In this document: positions 9,652 through 22,255 of the stretch, piece by piece
How positions within the stretch are numbered: position 1 is the stretch's first letter
Layout of the letters: every line of letters starts with the position of its first letter
Source: Ettlia oleoabundans
Taxonomy: Eukaryota > Chlorophyta > Chlorophyceae > Chlamydomonadales
DNA length: 27,830 nt
Direction: 5' to 3'
Assembly (NCBI GenBank): GCA_019693395.1
Contig: JAAMXP010000918.1
Location: 1 to 27,830, forward strand
Position numbers and translations under genes: made by a program
The notes under the pieces: model-generated
What the model saw: the letters and a program-made list of their open reading frames with translations, nothing else
Told to the model about the DNA's origin: nothing
The model's database searches: none

Positions 9652-12600
9652 TTACCGCTGCCGCTGTTGCTGTGGCGCTGGCAGGTTACTGATGTGCAGC
9701 TGATCCAGGTCTGGCACCGACTGAATGACCAGTCCATGCTCGTTGGCCAAGTGCAGCACACAGATGAAGCACAGGTGCACTGCAGGGCACAGGCAGCAAG
9801 GGAGGGTGGTGAATGCGCAACACCTGTAGTTGTTATTATTTCATACCGCATTCCTTATTTTCTTCAGGAGGCAGAGAAAGCAGCGCCAAACACGAGCAGA
9901 AGCTTGCTGTCTTCCACTAGAAGACTGGCACGCTGACCGGCCAGCAAGGCCCAAGCCCAGGCCACTAGCTAGCTCATTCACCAGAGAGGTCTTCCAGCCT
10001 GCCGGCAGCGTTGTGCTCTGGCACCGTGCTTAGCACGTCCTGCGGCAGCAAAACAGGCAACATAGATAAGTAAGCTGGAGGCAGTGCACGGCGACAGCCG
10101 GCAGTGAATGCTTGCGCTTGCAGCTTGCGCTGCCTCCCGCACGGGTGTATACAACTGTGCAACACAGAGGGGAGCTCCCAAGCCTTCAAACCCAGCAAGG
10201 CGTTGTGAGCTTGCCTTACACAAACAGCATCTCAGCCGCATTGTAGCACAAGAGCAATGGGCCCCACCTGGAACTGCAGCACCGAGTCGGGGCTGTGCGG
10301 TACGCCCGCCTGCTGCTGGACGCTGTGTATGCCGTGCCACATCAACTCCTTGAGTGATCGCACGTCCACCTGCGGGGGAGAGTCAGGGTATGTGGGCACA
10401 TTAGAAAGGTCATTACCAGGAAGCTGGAGTCGCCAGGAACTGACACAGCCAGTGAAGCCACCATCAAGGTGTGAGGCAAACCAAGCTGAACGGCATGCTG
10501 GCACTCCATTGGTGTATGCCGGCATCTTGACACGCAGGCAGCCATATTGATAGCATCACGCCGTTCCCCAATCTGCCAGCAATGCCAGACACCTGCTGCA
10601 ACAGCAGAAGGACATGCGTACTTGCAAGAGCAAGCAGGGCAAGAGCAGAGACACGCACCTGCTTGGCCGCCCGGCTGTAGTTGACCTCCACCCGATCCAC
10701 GCGGCGGGTGGCCTGCAACACAAGACCACCACCACCAGCAGTGAGCTTAATTTCAATGCTGATGAAGCAGGGAAGATAGGATTTCACACAAGATGCATGA
10801 CTGCGAAGGTGTACAAGCAACGCAGGGGCGGGAGTTGCAATGCAGATTGATTTGGGGCCCAAACTGCGTGCCCCTCTACCACGTGACCCAACTCATGCCC
10901 CCTCCACACCTGCACCATGTCCTCCCCTCCCTCCAGGCCGCTGAATGCCTCTCCCTGGTCGTCCCAGACGCCATCAAAACCGCCCTCTCCGCCATCATCG
11001 TCATCATCATCAAAGCCACCACCTGGAGAAAACAGGAACGTGGTTGATGCCATGGACGTTCAGCCGGGCCCCATCGGGAAACATGCATTCTTCCAATTCG
11101 AGAATGCCAGCCCAAACAGCTGATCTGCGTAGTAATCGTTCCCTAAAGGAGCGCAGAGGCACATATATTGCTTCACTCGGGGTACGCACCTGCACCAAAG
11201 TCGCCAAAGCCATCTGCATCGTCGTACAGCGCGCCGCCGCCACCATTGTCACCGTCAGCCCCCGCCTCACCAGCGCCGCCGCCGTCCACCTCAGCAGCCG
11301 GCGCCGCAATGACTGCGTTGCGAGGCCGCAAGGCGTAGCGGTTAAGGTTCTCAACCTTGTAGTGGTGGTCCTCTGGCAGCAGCGTTTTGGCTGGCGCCTT
11401 TGCACGGCGCTGCCTCCGAGCGGGCCGCCTTCCCTCTGCCTCCCCCTCCTCCCCGTGCTTCTTTGTCCGCGGCAGCAGGTCAAATTTTGGTGTCTCCTGC
11501 TGCTGCTGCTCCATAAGGGTCACAAAGTCAAGAGGGTCATTCTTCCGCCTGCGCCAAGCGGCCACAGGTGACCAGTGACACTGGAGTGAGATGCCACAAG
11601 TTTGCATACCCAGACTCATCACCACTTTGTGCGGTGCACACATTCGGCGCTTGGCAGCAACGAAAGCAGCAGCACTCGTCACACATCCATACACGACACC
11701 ATGCCACAAGCTGCCCGCTGTGGCCGGCAGCAGCAAGCTTCGGTGACTCGGCTGGCGGCATTCAGCAGGCCGGCACATTCAAGCTGCAAATCATGGCCAA
11801 ACCACCAAGCACTTGAACCGAACAGCTCTCTAAGACCATGGCTCAGCCAGCAAGCATCCCTGCTTGCTTGTCTGTTGCCCTGCAGCTTTGCCCCACCCAC
11901 CTGGCTGTCGAGCGCTTTTTAGGCTTCGGTGCAACGCCCTCATTGGCCTGCTCCTCCTCGGCTGCTGGCTGCACACACAGGGCACCAGCACATCTGTACT
12001 CAAATGCCTGGTGTCGGTACAACACAGCGCTGTATTGAGACACATGCGTGATACCGCCAACCAACCAGCAGCCAGAGCAGTGCAACGTGTGCGGCTGTAC
12101 ACAGGTGGCTTACGACACATGGGTCATTGCTGGCTGATCAGTGGAAGCGAGTGAAAGCGAGAGAGCAGAACACCAGCACCCACTTCTTGGTGCAGGGAAG
12201 GATACGGACTCTTGAGCCCGCAGTACAGAAACCACCCGCACCCACAGTACTGCCCCACCTGTGGTACGGCACGATACTTCCAGTGCGACGCTCCCGCCCA
12301 GCCCTTGGACCGGGTCACCATGTTGTTGCTGCCGGCCTCGATCAGCCACTGGATGGCATCCTGCCCTAATGGCTCAGCCTGTGCACCGGCATCGGCACCC
12401 TGCGGCGGGGTTCGGGGTGGGGTGGGGTTGGTGGTGGTGGTGGTGGCATGTGGGGGCCCTCTGACAAGATGCATGTCAGCAGTACGCACCGCTGCATTGC
12501 ATGTCTGCGAATGCTAGAGTTGGTGGAGGTCTTAGTGATATGTTGACATCAATGCCTGGCATACAGCTGCATCGCCAGAGCAGCAAAACCTCCACAAGCA

Positions 12601-14825
12601 GCGACTCTATGGCTGGCCCCAACTGCAGCTTGAGCCCGCAGGCACCCTGTTGCCTCATCCCCTTGTCAGATTACAGCTGTTAGGCCTACTGGAAACCCCG
12701 CCCACCTGTGCGGCTGGCCCTTGCTCAGCTGGCGCCTGCTCGCCCTGCGGCATGGAGGAGTGCTGTGCATCATCGTCAGAGGCGTCATCATAGCCGCCCC
12801 CAAAATCGCCGCCCTCATCGTCGTAGCCATAATCTGCAGCAAGTGTGAACAATGCACAACAGGCGATAAGCAATAAGCAGGCAGCAACAAGACATCCAGC
12901 CACAGCAGAAGCTGGAATGGGGACACAGCTTTAGGTAGGAGTGTACCCCATGAAGCGCTCATAACACAGCACCTCTGGTATTGTAAGAATCCCTGCTGCT
13001 GCTCCTCAGCAAGTGGGTTTGCAAACACCTCACAACATGCAGGCACCCAGCTGCGACTGTGCAGGGCAATCTAGCCAGCGCGACCGGTTCAAACAACAAA
13101 CAGCGACTGCAACCGCCCGCAGCAGATCGCACCGTCAGCTGCATCTGCTGGCTCAGGTGCTGCGGCATACGCATACTCAGCAACCACGCCCTCCATGACC
13201 GCCTCCCCATGCTGTTCGCCGCCCTCCTCTCCCTCCGCTGCTGTCTGGGAGTCTGCCTCCGCAGCTGCGGCAGCTGCCTGCTGAGCGCCAGCGCCCCGCC
13301 ACGCCCAGGGCATGAGCAAGGTGGAGGTGCCGCTGTCGCTGTTGCCCGCTGCTGCTGTCACCACTTGCGCCACAAACTCCTCGGCCTCGGCTGCGGCATT
13401 GTCGCCCGGGAACTCGTCCAGAAGCTCCAAGATGAGATCCAGCGTCGGGGAAATGCGCTCGCCACCAGACTGAAGCTGCAGCACCGCCAGCTGCTGCTGC
13501 AGGCCACCCAGGTTCACCTGTGGCACCCGCAAAACATACCATATGAGCATAGCGCAAATGGAAAGGCGGTGGAATGCGTCAAGCCAGCGGCTAGCCAGGC
13601 AGCGCAAAGGTTCCACGCAAAGGCAGGGCCTGCAAGCAGTGCGACAACAAGTGCATGTGCCACTGCAGACAAATACCAAGCAGCACAGTGCCCTGCTAAA
13701 ACCACACGGATTGAACCAGCAAGCCTGTTGCTCCCAGCTCACACAGGGGTTCACTGCAGTGCACCCACCGTGGCCTGGGGATCCAGCTGCTGCGCGCCAT
13801 CCAGCGCTTTCTCTGGCACGTCCATGGAGTCAAACACAATGTCGCAGCCGTGGAACACGCTCAGGTTGTTGAGCAGCAGGCCTGCGCACTCCATGCGGCA
13901 GCAAGTGGCTATTACTATGCCCTTTACTATGCCGGTGATCAAGCATGAGCCAGCCAGCCAGCCAACCAGTTGTTGCGGAGTGTAGCAGCACCTGCTGCTT
14001 GAGTGGCAAGGCAGCTGTGTCTGCAACGCTGCAACAGCCCTGCAGTCAAGTCAAAACACAGCTGCAACCATGCCTGTCGCAACTTTTCAACCTGTTGGGC
14101 ACCATACGGCGGCAGCAGCGCACCCTTGGCGCCGCCCTCGTCAAACTGGGCGGAGGTTTTATGGAACAGTGGGTCAACTGTGAATGCCAGATCAAACTTC
14201 TTCACGTTCAGTGCCTCCAGGCTGGATTCCAGTGTGGCTTCCGGATTGAGCTCGTGGGTGCGGCGCCGCCGCCGGCCCACCTCCTCGCCATCTCCCACGC
14301 CGCCATCTCCCAAATCGCCAACTGTGACACAACAAAATGCCAGGCATTTAAGCAGCGAAGAAGCAGAATGGTGCGCACAGCGCAGCTACAAGGTACTGGT
14401 AATGCCAAGCACACCTATGCGCAAAAGCAACCACCACCACAGACTGCGTGACCACCGCCGTCACCGCCCGTGCTGCACAGCCTAGGTTTCGTACCTTCAG
14501 CGTCACCTGTGTCATTGGAGGCGCGTCCCAAGCCACCAAGGATCTTGTAGGTTTCTGTGTGCACCGAATCCACACGATAGGAGTAAATTTTGACGCCGGC
14601 GTCAAGCGTCACGCTGGCACGCTGGAAGTTGGTCTGCTGCCCGCCCTCCTCCCTGATCAAGTCGGGTAGGTGCTCTATCAGCGGCAGCGCCCAGGTGTTC
14701 TGCGGCGTGATTTTGTTCTCTGAGGCCATCTTCAGGCACTGTCCCAGCATGTTCTTGAGCTCGGTCGGGCTGAAGGCCCGCGGGGCGCCGGCCCCCGCGT
14801 TCTCCATGTCGGCAACCGCTGCCAT
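9652..14825 (-). CDS. CAPH: Condensin I kleisin subunit CAP-H (Barren homologue)
   Basis: CAP-H is the kleisin that bridges the SMC2/SMC4 heads and carries the HEAT subunits of condensin I during mitotic chromosome condensation. Thirteen exons in transcription order: 14825-14495, 14321-14124, 13881-13769, 13517-13133, 12833-12706, 12399-12259, 11968-11901, 11548-11190, 11022-10910, 10712-10659, 10369-10268, 10039-9982, 9779-9652. Phases agree throughout, giving 725 residues. The N-terminal kleisin block includes LDAGVKIYSYRVDSVHTETY (about residues 74-93). It is followed by VKKFDLAFTVDPLFHKTSAQ and then LLLNNLSVFHGCDIVFDS. The middle has acidic linkers (about 343-385 and 575-612, with an Asp6 run), WAGASHWKYR (about 424-433) and NLNRYALR. 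The C-terminal winged-helix segment contains FICVLHLANEHGL (about 687-700). CAP-H rather than CAP-H2 is chosen from the VDPLFHKTSAQFDEGGAKG and WAG..HW blocks. The start is the first ATG before the conserved N-terminus. Length is near the family norm. Confidence 0.95.
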
Positions 14826-15440
14826 GGCCACTGGCTCGCGCTGCTGCCGCCCCCGCTCACGAGCTCATACACCGAGTCAGCTGTCTGTCGCTGCCGACCG
14901 CCGCGGGGCGCGGTGTGGCAAGGCGTATCAAAGAAGCGAGTTTTTGGGATGCGCTTGGTTGCGCGCCAAATCAAACTGAGCGGACGGAGGATGAGCGGGG
15001 CTCCTGCAGTACATGGAGTCTGTACCTCGGCTTCCAAATCGTGCAAAGACAGAACCAGTATGCGCGGAAAGTCCCGCAGAAACGCAGTATATATACGGTT
15101 GAGCGTTCTGGTACGGCTGCCAGCCCACCTGGAGCAACACACCCTCCACTATGAGAACACAGCTATTGTGCCCCAAATCAGGAAGCATCCTGCCAGCAGA
15201 ACTCGACTTGTAACCGCAGCTTTCTTGGGTAGACAGTGTGATTCATTGCAGCATATTGCCCGAGCCTACTGATTGATAAGTGATTGACGACTCGGTGAAT
15301 AGCCATAAATAAAAGGATCTTATCACGGACACACAACAGGTGGTGTCAGTCCATGCACTTGAAATGACTGGAACATGCAACAATAGCAATGATGCAACGA
15401 GATACAAGGTTTTAACATAGAGAGTGTGATTATTCTCTGG
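14826..15440. other. Intergenic: CAP-H 5' region and MYND gene 3' flank
   Basis: About 615 bp with no supported coding exon. It holds the CAP-H 5' UTR and promoter (TATATATA at 15088-15095) and the 3' flank of the MYND gene. Open frames here are antisense or low-information. Confidence 0.5.
15088..15095 (-). promoter_or_regulatory. TATA-like element upstream of CAP-H
   Basis: TATATATA lies about 263 bp upstream of the CAP-H ATG (14825), between that gene and the MYND gene stop at 15443. The sequence is palindromic, so the strand is assigned from gene position. Its use as a promoter is inferred. Confidence 0.4.
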
Positions 15441-18400
15441 CTAGCTAGAAGTCTGCTCGGTGGCCAGCGCCTTGCACACTCGCTTGTGCCCGCCCGACTT
15501 CCAGGCGCCACGCGAGCACTCAACGCCGCAGTACCACGCCATCAGGCACCCGGCGCACTTCTTGCTGCCTTCGCCTGTACCCGCTGCAGGGCCGCCCTGT
15601 ACTGCCAGGTTGCTGCAGGCCAGGTAGGCGCAGCTGCGCGTGGCAGCGGCTCGTTCAAGCTGCAGCCGGGCAGCCGCCGCAAGCCCCAACTCCTCCCAGC
15701 CGTGCCATGCCAGCTGCGCCAGCTCAGCAGCCGGCTGCAGCAGCCGCTGTCGAACCTCCACGGCTTGCTCTGTCGGCCCTTGCTGACCCAGAGGACTCAT
15801 CCTCAGCACTGCGGCCCTCTCAGCCCTCAAAACCTCCACTGCAGCCTGCAATTGCCGAGCTAACTCTTCTGCTGCAGCCTTGCTGCTACCAATAACGCTA
15901 CCGCTACCGCTGTGGCTGCTGCCAGGCTCTGCGCTGCCGTTGGGGCCTGCACCAGTGTTCTCCGTAGCACATGTGTCTGTCTGGCTGCTGCCCTGTTCTC
16001 CTGCGGTAGCATGCAGCAGGCGCTGCCGCACGGCATCAGCCGCCGTCAACAATCCGCTGACTGCACTGTCAAAAGCATCAAGGCAATGCGGCTCCTGCAA
16101 GCAGGGGCAAGCATGCTTCACAACGATTTTCATCTACACAATGCAAGCAGAGCGCATCAGCATTCCCCAAAACCAGGTGGCCGCAGGCGATTTGGCGGGA
16201 TTATTTGCCGCAGAAAGGACAAGCAGACAACATGGCAGGATTTCTTGCCACAGAACGACATGACTCTTTGATGTTCTAGTTGTCAGATGAACCTGTTGGT
16301 CCTATGTTCAAACAGCTGCAACAGGGAGCGGGTGGTGCCACCTACCTGGCTCTCAGCAGCATCAATTCTAGCAGTCCAGCCAGAACCACAGCGATAGTCA
16401 GCTGAGGCTGGCTGGCGGCCGCAGCGTGATACTTAGAGAACACGTTATGGAGGGTAAGGGTGAGGAGGCGATCGCCATATCCACCGGCGCCGTCCTGCAC
16501 GGACGATAAAGCAATGTAATAATGGTTACGGCCGGCAGTGGGTGGCGTGTGTGTGATATTATCAACCATTTGAGCGTGGCAATGCACGCAAAGCGCTCTA
16601 GCTCGTAGCAACGCGGCGCGCTGTGCTTGGCAGTGGTGCTTGCAGCCCCAGCAGCGCTGCTGGGGCTGATACCACAGCCCACTAAACAAATGTGGCTGTG
16701 GTTTCAGGCTTTGATCCTGAGCAACACACCAGGCAACATACACTGCAAGCAGAAGCACCAGCATCGTGGCTAGAAGCTCATTGGATCAAGGCAGCAAGGT
16801 TTGAGAGCTCAGTGCTGGATGCAGAACAAACATGGGCACAGAGCGGGACCCCCTCCACAGCGAAGCAAAGGGTCCAAATCATACCAACAGCCGTCCCCAT
16901 GTTAAGATAAAAAAAAACCTGCAACCCCTCATCCCCCTCACCGCTGGAGATGCAGCTTCCAGCAGCGACTTCAACGTGCCCAGCAGCTGCACATCAGCCA
17001 GCTGCTCGTCGGCGTGAGCTATGCGCGTTACACTGAGAGCAAGCACTGTTGGGAGCTTGTCACCGCCGCCACTTGCCAACCGCGAGTCAATGCCAGGCGG
17101 GGGGGTAGTTGCAGCCGCCCATAATGCCTGAATGGCAGAGGCATCAGCTGCACGCACGCTCCGCGGGGGGTTAGTTGCAGCCGCCCATAATGCCTGAATG
17201 GCAGAGGCATCAGCTGCACGCACGCTCCGAAGCTGGCTGCTGCAGGGGCAGGGCCAGCAGGTATGATGTCGAGTGGTCTGGGCATGTACTGATACATGGG
17301 CTGAGTCCTGATACACCAAGGTAATAACAATTTCTTAGCCTTACCTGGTCAGCTTAGAGGCTGCGCTGGTTCCACTGTTGTTAGCATCATTAGCGGCTGT
17401 CGTTGCAATACAGGTGAGGTTTAACATGCGTAACATGCCTTGCCCAAGGTCCTCCAAGCCACCGCCGGGCAGCAGCTGCGGCAGCAACGCCACGCGGGCA
17501 GGCTCCCGCAGCAGCCAGTGCGCAAGGCGGCAGCTGCGGCTGTGCAGGGTCCACAGCTGCGTGATCAAGCTGGGCGGCGGCGGTGTCGGGCGCTGGCTGT
17601 TCCCATCTTCACAGGTCTCCCATGTGCGATTGGTCCAAGCCAAAGACAGCTGGCTGCCGCGGAGCCAAAGCTGCTGCAGCAGGACTTGTGATGCGCCTAT
17701 GGCAGTGATTTTACAACTATCTTGAAGCTCGTCATCTGACGAATCTTCCTTCTTCCTCTGCTGCTGGTGCTCATCCTGCCCACTCCTCCCCTTGCTGTCG
17801 CTGCTCCTCCCCCTCCTTTTCCTGATGTTGATGCTGCTCTTCCTGCTGTGCAAAGTGCAGCTCCAGCAGCAGTGGCAAGTGCTGCAGGCCTGCATCTGCG
17901 GCAGCCGCCCAAGCCGCCAGCTCAACGCAGCTCGCTACTGGTGCGGTACGGCCCAGCAGCTGCGAGAAGGACTCCAGCATGCCGCACGCCCGCATCGCTC
18001 CAACTGCATTGCCGGTGGTTACCATGCTCCGAAGCATCTTGAGCATGATGGGAACCGCGGTCACTACCTGCCATGCAGCCAAGCGCCAGTCTGCAGCACT
18101 GTTTTGTCACGCTCGCCGCCTTCTGCCTGCATCTGATCGTTATCTCCGCCAGCCGTGTGTAGAATAAGGGCTGGCGGCAATGTTGGAAGGGCCAGCAGCC
18201 TGCACATTCTGCTGAGCAGCTGTGCAACTGACAGTATTACATCCCAACCTTTTTGCACTGAGGGCTGGCCGCCGGCAATCGCTGTTCTCAAGCTGTCAAC
18301 AGCCAACCACACGGTTCCCACTCCCCCCCGCTGGCGCACGCATGCTGCCAGCGCTGGGCCCATAGCCGGTACCAGGAGCGTACTGCAGAGCTAACCCAGA

Positions 18401-19792
18401 GCCAATGAGATGAGATCGCGCTCGCTTTTGTTCTTGTGGGTATCGCCATCCTGCCCCGTTTGGCCACCTGCACCTTCTCCAACTTCCAGGAGGTTTCTCA
18501 ATTGTTGCACAAAGTTTGTCAGGCAGCCGGAAAGCAGCATGCTTGTCAGCGCTAGTTGCAGCCGCGGCATTGCTGCAAATTTGCTGGCATGGCGATGGCA
18601 GGGCTGGCTGGTGATAAGTGCGTACACAATGACGTGGTACTCTATGGAGTGATGGTCTGACAGCAGTGATTGTCTGCACGGCATTGAGAGGAAGCAAGAG
18701 GAACAGGCAGAGGGCCAGTTTTCACTTAGTCTTATAAGTAATTGTACAGAAGCATTAGTAACTATACGGAAGCATGAGTGAGTTGTTAAGACCAACCACG
18801 ACTAGGAATGGCCAGCAGAACCAATTCATTGTTTATGGGCTGGGGCTTTGGCAGTGTGTGCAACATTTGCAATCTGAACAACTGCAGTGTTGCTGCCTGC
18901 ACAACGGCATGCCTTGCTCTGCCGCTTGCCCACAAAGCATGCAGAAACTGCCCATCACGAAATGCAACATATAAACAGCAAGGGGATGTGTGGCTTGAAG
19001 CATCCAACAGCTACCAGCCTTACAAGGTGATCGAGACAGTATTAGAATAATGATTGTAATTTTACATAAGAGCAATTGCACCTGGATCTTTCTTCGCCAG
19101 CACAGCTTCAGTCATCGTTGACAGCCAGAGCAGCACCGCGCTTGGCTGCGCAACAGCTGCTATGAAGCCCCAGGGAGTCTCGTCCTTTGCCTGGGACCAG
19201 GCGAACAGAAGAAAGTGCAGGGCGTCCAGCTGTTTGGCGATTAAGGACAGGAGCTTAGCATCGGCACAAGCAGAACCGCACGCCGGGTCATTTAGAACCG
19301 TAATTGCCGCCCTTCCCGCGCCAAACACAAGAATCAGCGGTCCTCGGGCGATGTGGAATGCGTCGTTGCGGTCCAATGGCAGCCAGGGGAAGAGCATCGC
19401 GCAGGCGTGCATGGTTGCAAAGGCTGCTGTAAGCTGGATGTACCAGGCACGGTGGTAGATGCCATGGTGCAACAGGGATGCAGGTCCCATTGTTCAAAAA
19501 GAATCAAGCGTGGAGAAGGCCGCAGATAGCTCCTTCATCTGGCTGCGCATAGGTGGGGGTGCAGGCCCAACCTGAGCTTGCAACATGGCCACCGTGGTGC
19601 CGCCGCCACCCAATCGCTGGCCTTCTGCGCACCTGACCAACTCGGCTGCGTTCGTCAACGGTTGCTCGACCTTGTTACAAGCCTCAAGAAAAGCTTCCGC
19701 TGCAGTCTGCACGTAGTCGCTGACCTCTCATGTGTGGGTTCAGCGAGCCCTAAGCTCAGCGCCTGCAGCTGACTCAACAGGGTGCTCTCCAT
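15441..19792 (-). pseudogene. MYND zinc-finger protein gene with disrupted reading frame
   Basis: The gene ends in a good MYND zinc finger, a protein-protein interaction module: SCAYLACSN, then KKCAGCLMAWYCGVECS, then W-K-S-G-GHKRVCKAL (last exon 16094-15441). The upstream body is helical and Leu/Ala-rich, as I recall for green-algal MYND families. Exon-like blocks are 19731-19082, 18656-18067, 18066 to about 17800, about 17800-17345, 17239-16942 and 16494-16346. The 19082/18656, 17345/17239 and 16942/16494 junctions match in phase. Disruptions: an in-frame TGA at 19494-19496 and an in-frame TAG at 18391-18393. There are frame changes near 19730 (after the only ATG, 19792), 18066 and 17760-17830, and a phase mismatch between 16346 and 16094. 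No canonical introns explain these, although a 138-bp intron (19571-19434) could remove the TGA. Either this is a pseudogene or the assembly has several indels. The finger itself is undamaged. Confidence 0.65.
17107..17229 (-). repeat. 66-bp in-frame tandem duplication within the MYND gene
   Basis: Two near-perfect copies, with starts 66 bp apart (about 17107 and 17173), encode two copies of a 22-residue helical unit beginning RSVRAADASAIQALWAAAT. The duplication keeps the frame. It lies inside the 17239-16942 exon. Confidence 0.85.
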
Positions 19793-20333
19793 TCACGGAA
19801 AGGTCCGACAAACACATATGACACTTGCCACACTAACACCCGAACGGCCAATGATGATGCTGCACAATGCCCGCCTGGACTAATTTAAGGCGCTGATGTC
19901 AACTTCACATCTGCCCACAGGCCTGGCACCAGCTCTGATCATGTGACCATAAAAGAGACTGCTGAGAATGCTGACACTTTCTGAGCAACCTTGCCCATAA
20001 CTGTTGCAAGGATTACGTTACTACAGGATGGGCGGATTAGAGCAAGGGCAACGGTTGGGAGGAATACAGTTGGCAAATTGCAGGGGGGTATAAAAGACGA
20101 TATGGGTCCAAACTAGGCTCCTTGACCAGTAACAAGCTGCTTCAATTGTTACTGGAAGCCTGCTGGGCTGATCATGCGACCAGTAACTGCTGCTGTGGGT
20201 GCTGCGGGACGAAAATTGGGAGGGGCGCAATTTCCGCTCGTTACTGAGTGGTCAGCGAACTCTGTCCTGCCACCAGTCAGGGGCGCAATTGCCACTATCC
20301 CAAGTCCCAAGGGGTGCATGAAGCTGGGCCAGC
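19793..20333. other. Intergenic between MYND gene and bL27c
   Basis: About 540 bp holding the bL27c 3' UTR and the upstream flank of the MYND gene. No coding exon is supported. It contains a + strand TATAAAAG (about 20088-20095), a 9-bp-stem inverted repeat (20126-20155), a further CCAGTAAC copy at 20180-20187 and two copies of GGGGCGCAATT (20222-20232 and 20281-20291). Confidence 0.5.
20126..20155. repeat. Inverted repeat (9-bp stem, 12-bp loop)
   Basis: CCAGTAACA at 20126-20134 is followed by its exact reverse complement TGTTACTGG at 20147-20155. A third CCAGTAAC lies at 20180-20187. A transcript would form a hairpin in the 3' UTR of bL27c; as DNA it could be a dyad binding site. Function is unknown. 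Confidence 0.75.
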
Positions 20334-21841
20334 TCATGCCTCCTGCACTGCCGCCTCACGAGCCGCAGCGATGGCTGCCAGCCGCTTGTGCTTGCGGCTG
20401 CCCTCCTTCATCTGCTGGCCCTCAGGCACCTGTAGCCAGGCATAGGCAACAGGCAGGCAAGTGTCTCAGAAAACAAGCAAGTATACGGGCAGGCAGTGGG
20501 ATATTGGAAAGCAGGCAGCATCCACAAAGCCTGACAGCCTTGGGAGCCGCAAAGCACCCAGCCATTCAGCCGCCCCATAAACAAGTAGCGGTGCAAAGCA
20601 GTGCACGTGACAGGAACCACATAGCGGCTCACCCTAGCAACCCAAACCGTAATAACCAGCCACACTCGCATAAAACACTCAGCACCCAAATGGCACTGCC
20701 AACCAGAGGGGCATTACAGACCTAAGGACAGCAGGTGAGCAAGCCATACATCACCTTAGTGGTACCTTCTCAATACCACCAGCAGCACCCACCTGGTACT
20801 GCTCGAATGGCACCACAGACACGGAGGAGCGGCGGCTGTTCTTGTCAAACACCACCACGCCGTCGATGAGAGAGAAGAGGGTGTAGTCGCGGCCCAGGCC
20901 CACGTTCTTGCCCGGGTGCACCTGCGGGTAAAGGAATGAGTGGGAGAGTCGAGGTGAGCGATGCGTGTAAGCGACAGTGACGGGGCGATGATTGGGCGGG
21001 GGGACGGGGATGTGTGAGGTAGCAGTCAGCAGACAGGCCGGGTTTTCAGCCCTTTTCAGGTGGGCTGCCTGGCCAGCTGGCCACCCTGTGCTGCTGGCAG
21101 CCTTTTACCCAGCCAGCCTGCCAGTCCTCGGACACAGCAAGGCGCCCAGTTGGTCAGCTACCATAGCAGCCCGCTTGCTGCTATGCGTTGATCAACACGA
21201 CTAGCCATTGGAACAGTACGGGCTCCTCTAAAATCAGCCGTTCCAAGAAAGGGCCCGTCAGCCAGTCGCCCACCTTGGTGCCGAGCTGGCGGATGATGAT
21301 GCCGCCCGCGTTCACTGGCTGACCGCCGTACACCTTAACACCGCGGCGCTTGGACACAGAGTCACGGCCGTCTGCAGAGTGAACCAGAGCAGATCCATGC
21401 AGAGTGAGCAGAGCAGCAATAAGAGTCTGGGGAGGGACGCTAGGGGGGCATGCCGCATGCTAGACCCAGCCAGAACCACTAGCCCGCCGAGCACTGGCAA
21501 CAATAGCAGATGCCACGTGCCCTGCTTCAGCTGATGCGGTAGGCAGGCTGCAATGTGTGCTAAACGCCTTTGGTAAAACTGCCCACGCTGGTTGCACTGC
21601 ACTGTTGCTGCTGTTCCAATGGAACATTGCACTGCACTGCTTCTGCTGTGAAAGTGAAACCACTCAGTTATATGCTGCTGCGCTCACTCTTAGTAGAGCC
21701 GGAACCCTTCTTGTGTGCCGCCTCAATGGAGAGCGGCGCCGCCGCTGGTGCCGCGCGCAGGGTGGCGCGCTGCTCCAGCTGCTGCCCGGCCAGGAAGCCG
21801 CTGCTGCTCAACTTGCTGCCAGTAAATGCGGAGGCCATCAT
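20334..21841 (-). CDS. RPL27: Chloroplast 50S ribosomal protein bL27 (nuclear-encoded)
   Basis: bL27 is a large-subunit protein of the plastid ribosome near the peptidyl-transferase centre. Four exons in transcription order: 21841-21688, 21371-21274, 20921-20793, 20429-20334, with matching phases and 158 residues. Residues 1 to about 40 look like a chloroplast transit peptide (Ala/Ser/Thr/Gln-rich, few acids, starting [10 protein letters not shown]). The mature protein opens with the bL27 signature [20 protein letters not shown] (43-62). It continues with [18 protein letters not shown] and [20 protein letters not shown]. The C-terminus is a basic then Ala-rich helix ([13 protein letters not shown]). 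Two adjacent ATGs are possible starts (21841 and 21838). A likely 5'-UTR intron ends with the acceptor at about 21868, just before the start codon. Plastid rather than mitochondrial location is inferred from the N-terminus. Confidence 0.94.
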
Positions 21842-22255
21842 TGTCACGTTGTGTGGTGGGCAGGAGCCTGCAGCACACGAAGCAAAGGCAGGGCAGGGTA
21901 AGACGCTGATGGGCCACAGCGACAGCCACCGCCGCCACACTTGTCTGCATTAAAGCCCGAGCCTGCCCCGCCGCCGCGACTGACGCCCATTGTGTTCGTC
22001 CAGCCTGCACAGGGCTATACACGCCGGCCACGCGACGCCTGCTCGCGCCACTCACTTGCGGAGGGACTGGCACGCTGCAAATAGGAAATGCGCGGCTCTA
22101 GAATTGTGTCCTGACTCCCACTATAATGCTGGTTCGGCTTGAGGGCGGCGCAAGTGGTGAAAGCGGAGGGCCTATGACCACCTCAGCGCCAGGGTCCGCC
22201 GGGCGGGCAGCGATGCTGGTGAAATCGGCCGGCGGTCGTGCTCCTTACGTTTCCA

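Noticed and set aside
13059..13985. 308-codon open frame on +
   Set aside because: It is antisense to CAP-H exons 3 and 4 and the intervening introns. Its composition is low-complexity and the opposite strand is clearly coding.
20174..20725. 183-codon + frame starting 80 bp after a TATAAAAG
   Set aside because: It runs antisense across the last bL27c exon and an intron and resembles no protein; the TATA match is noted separately.
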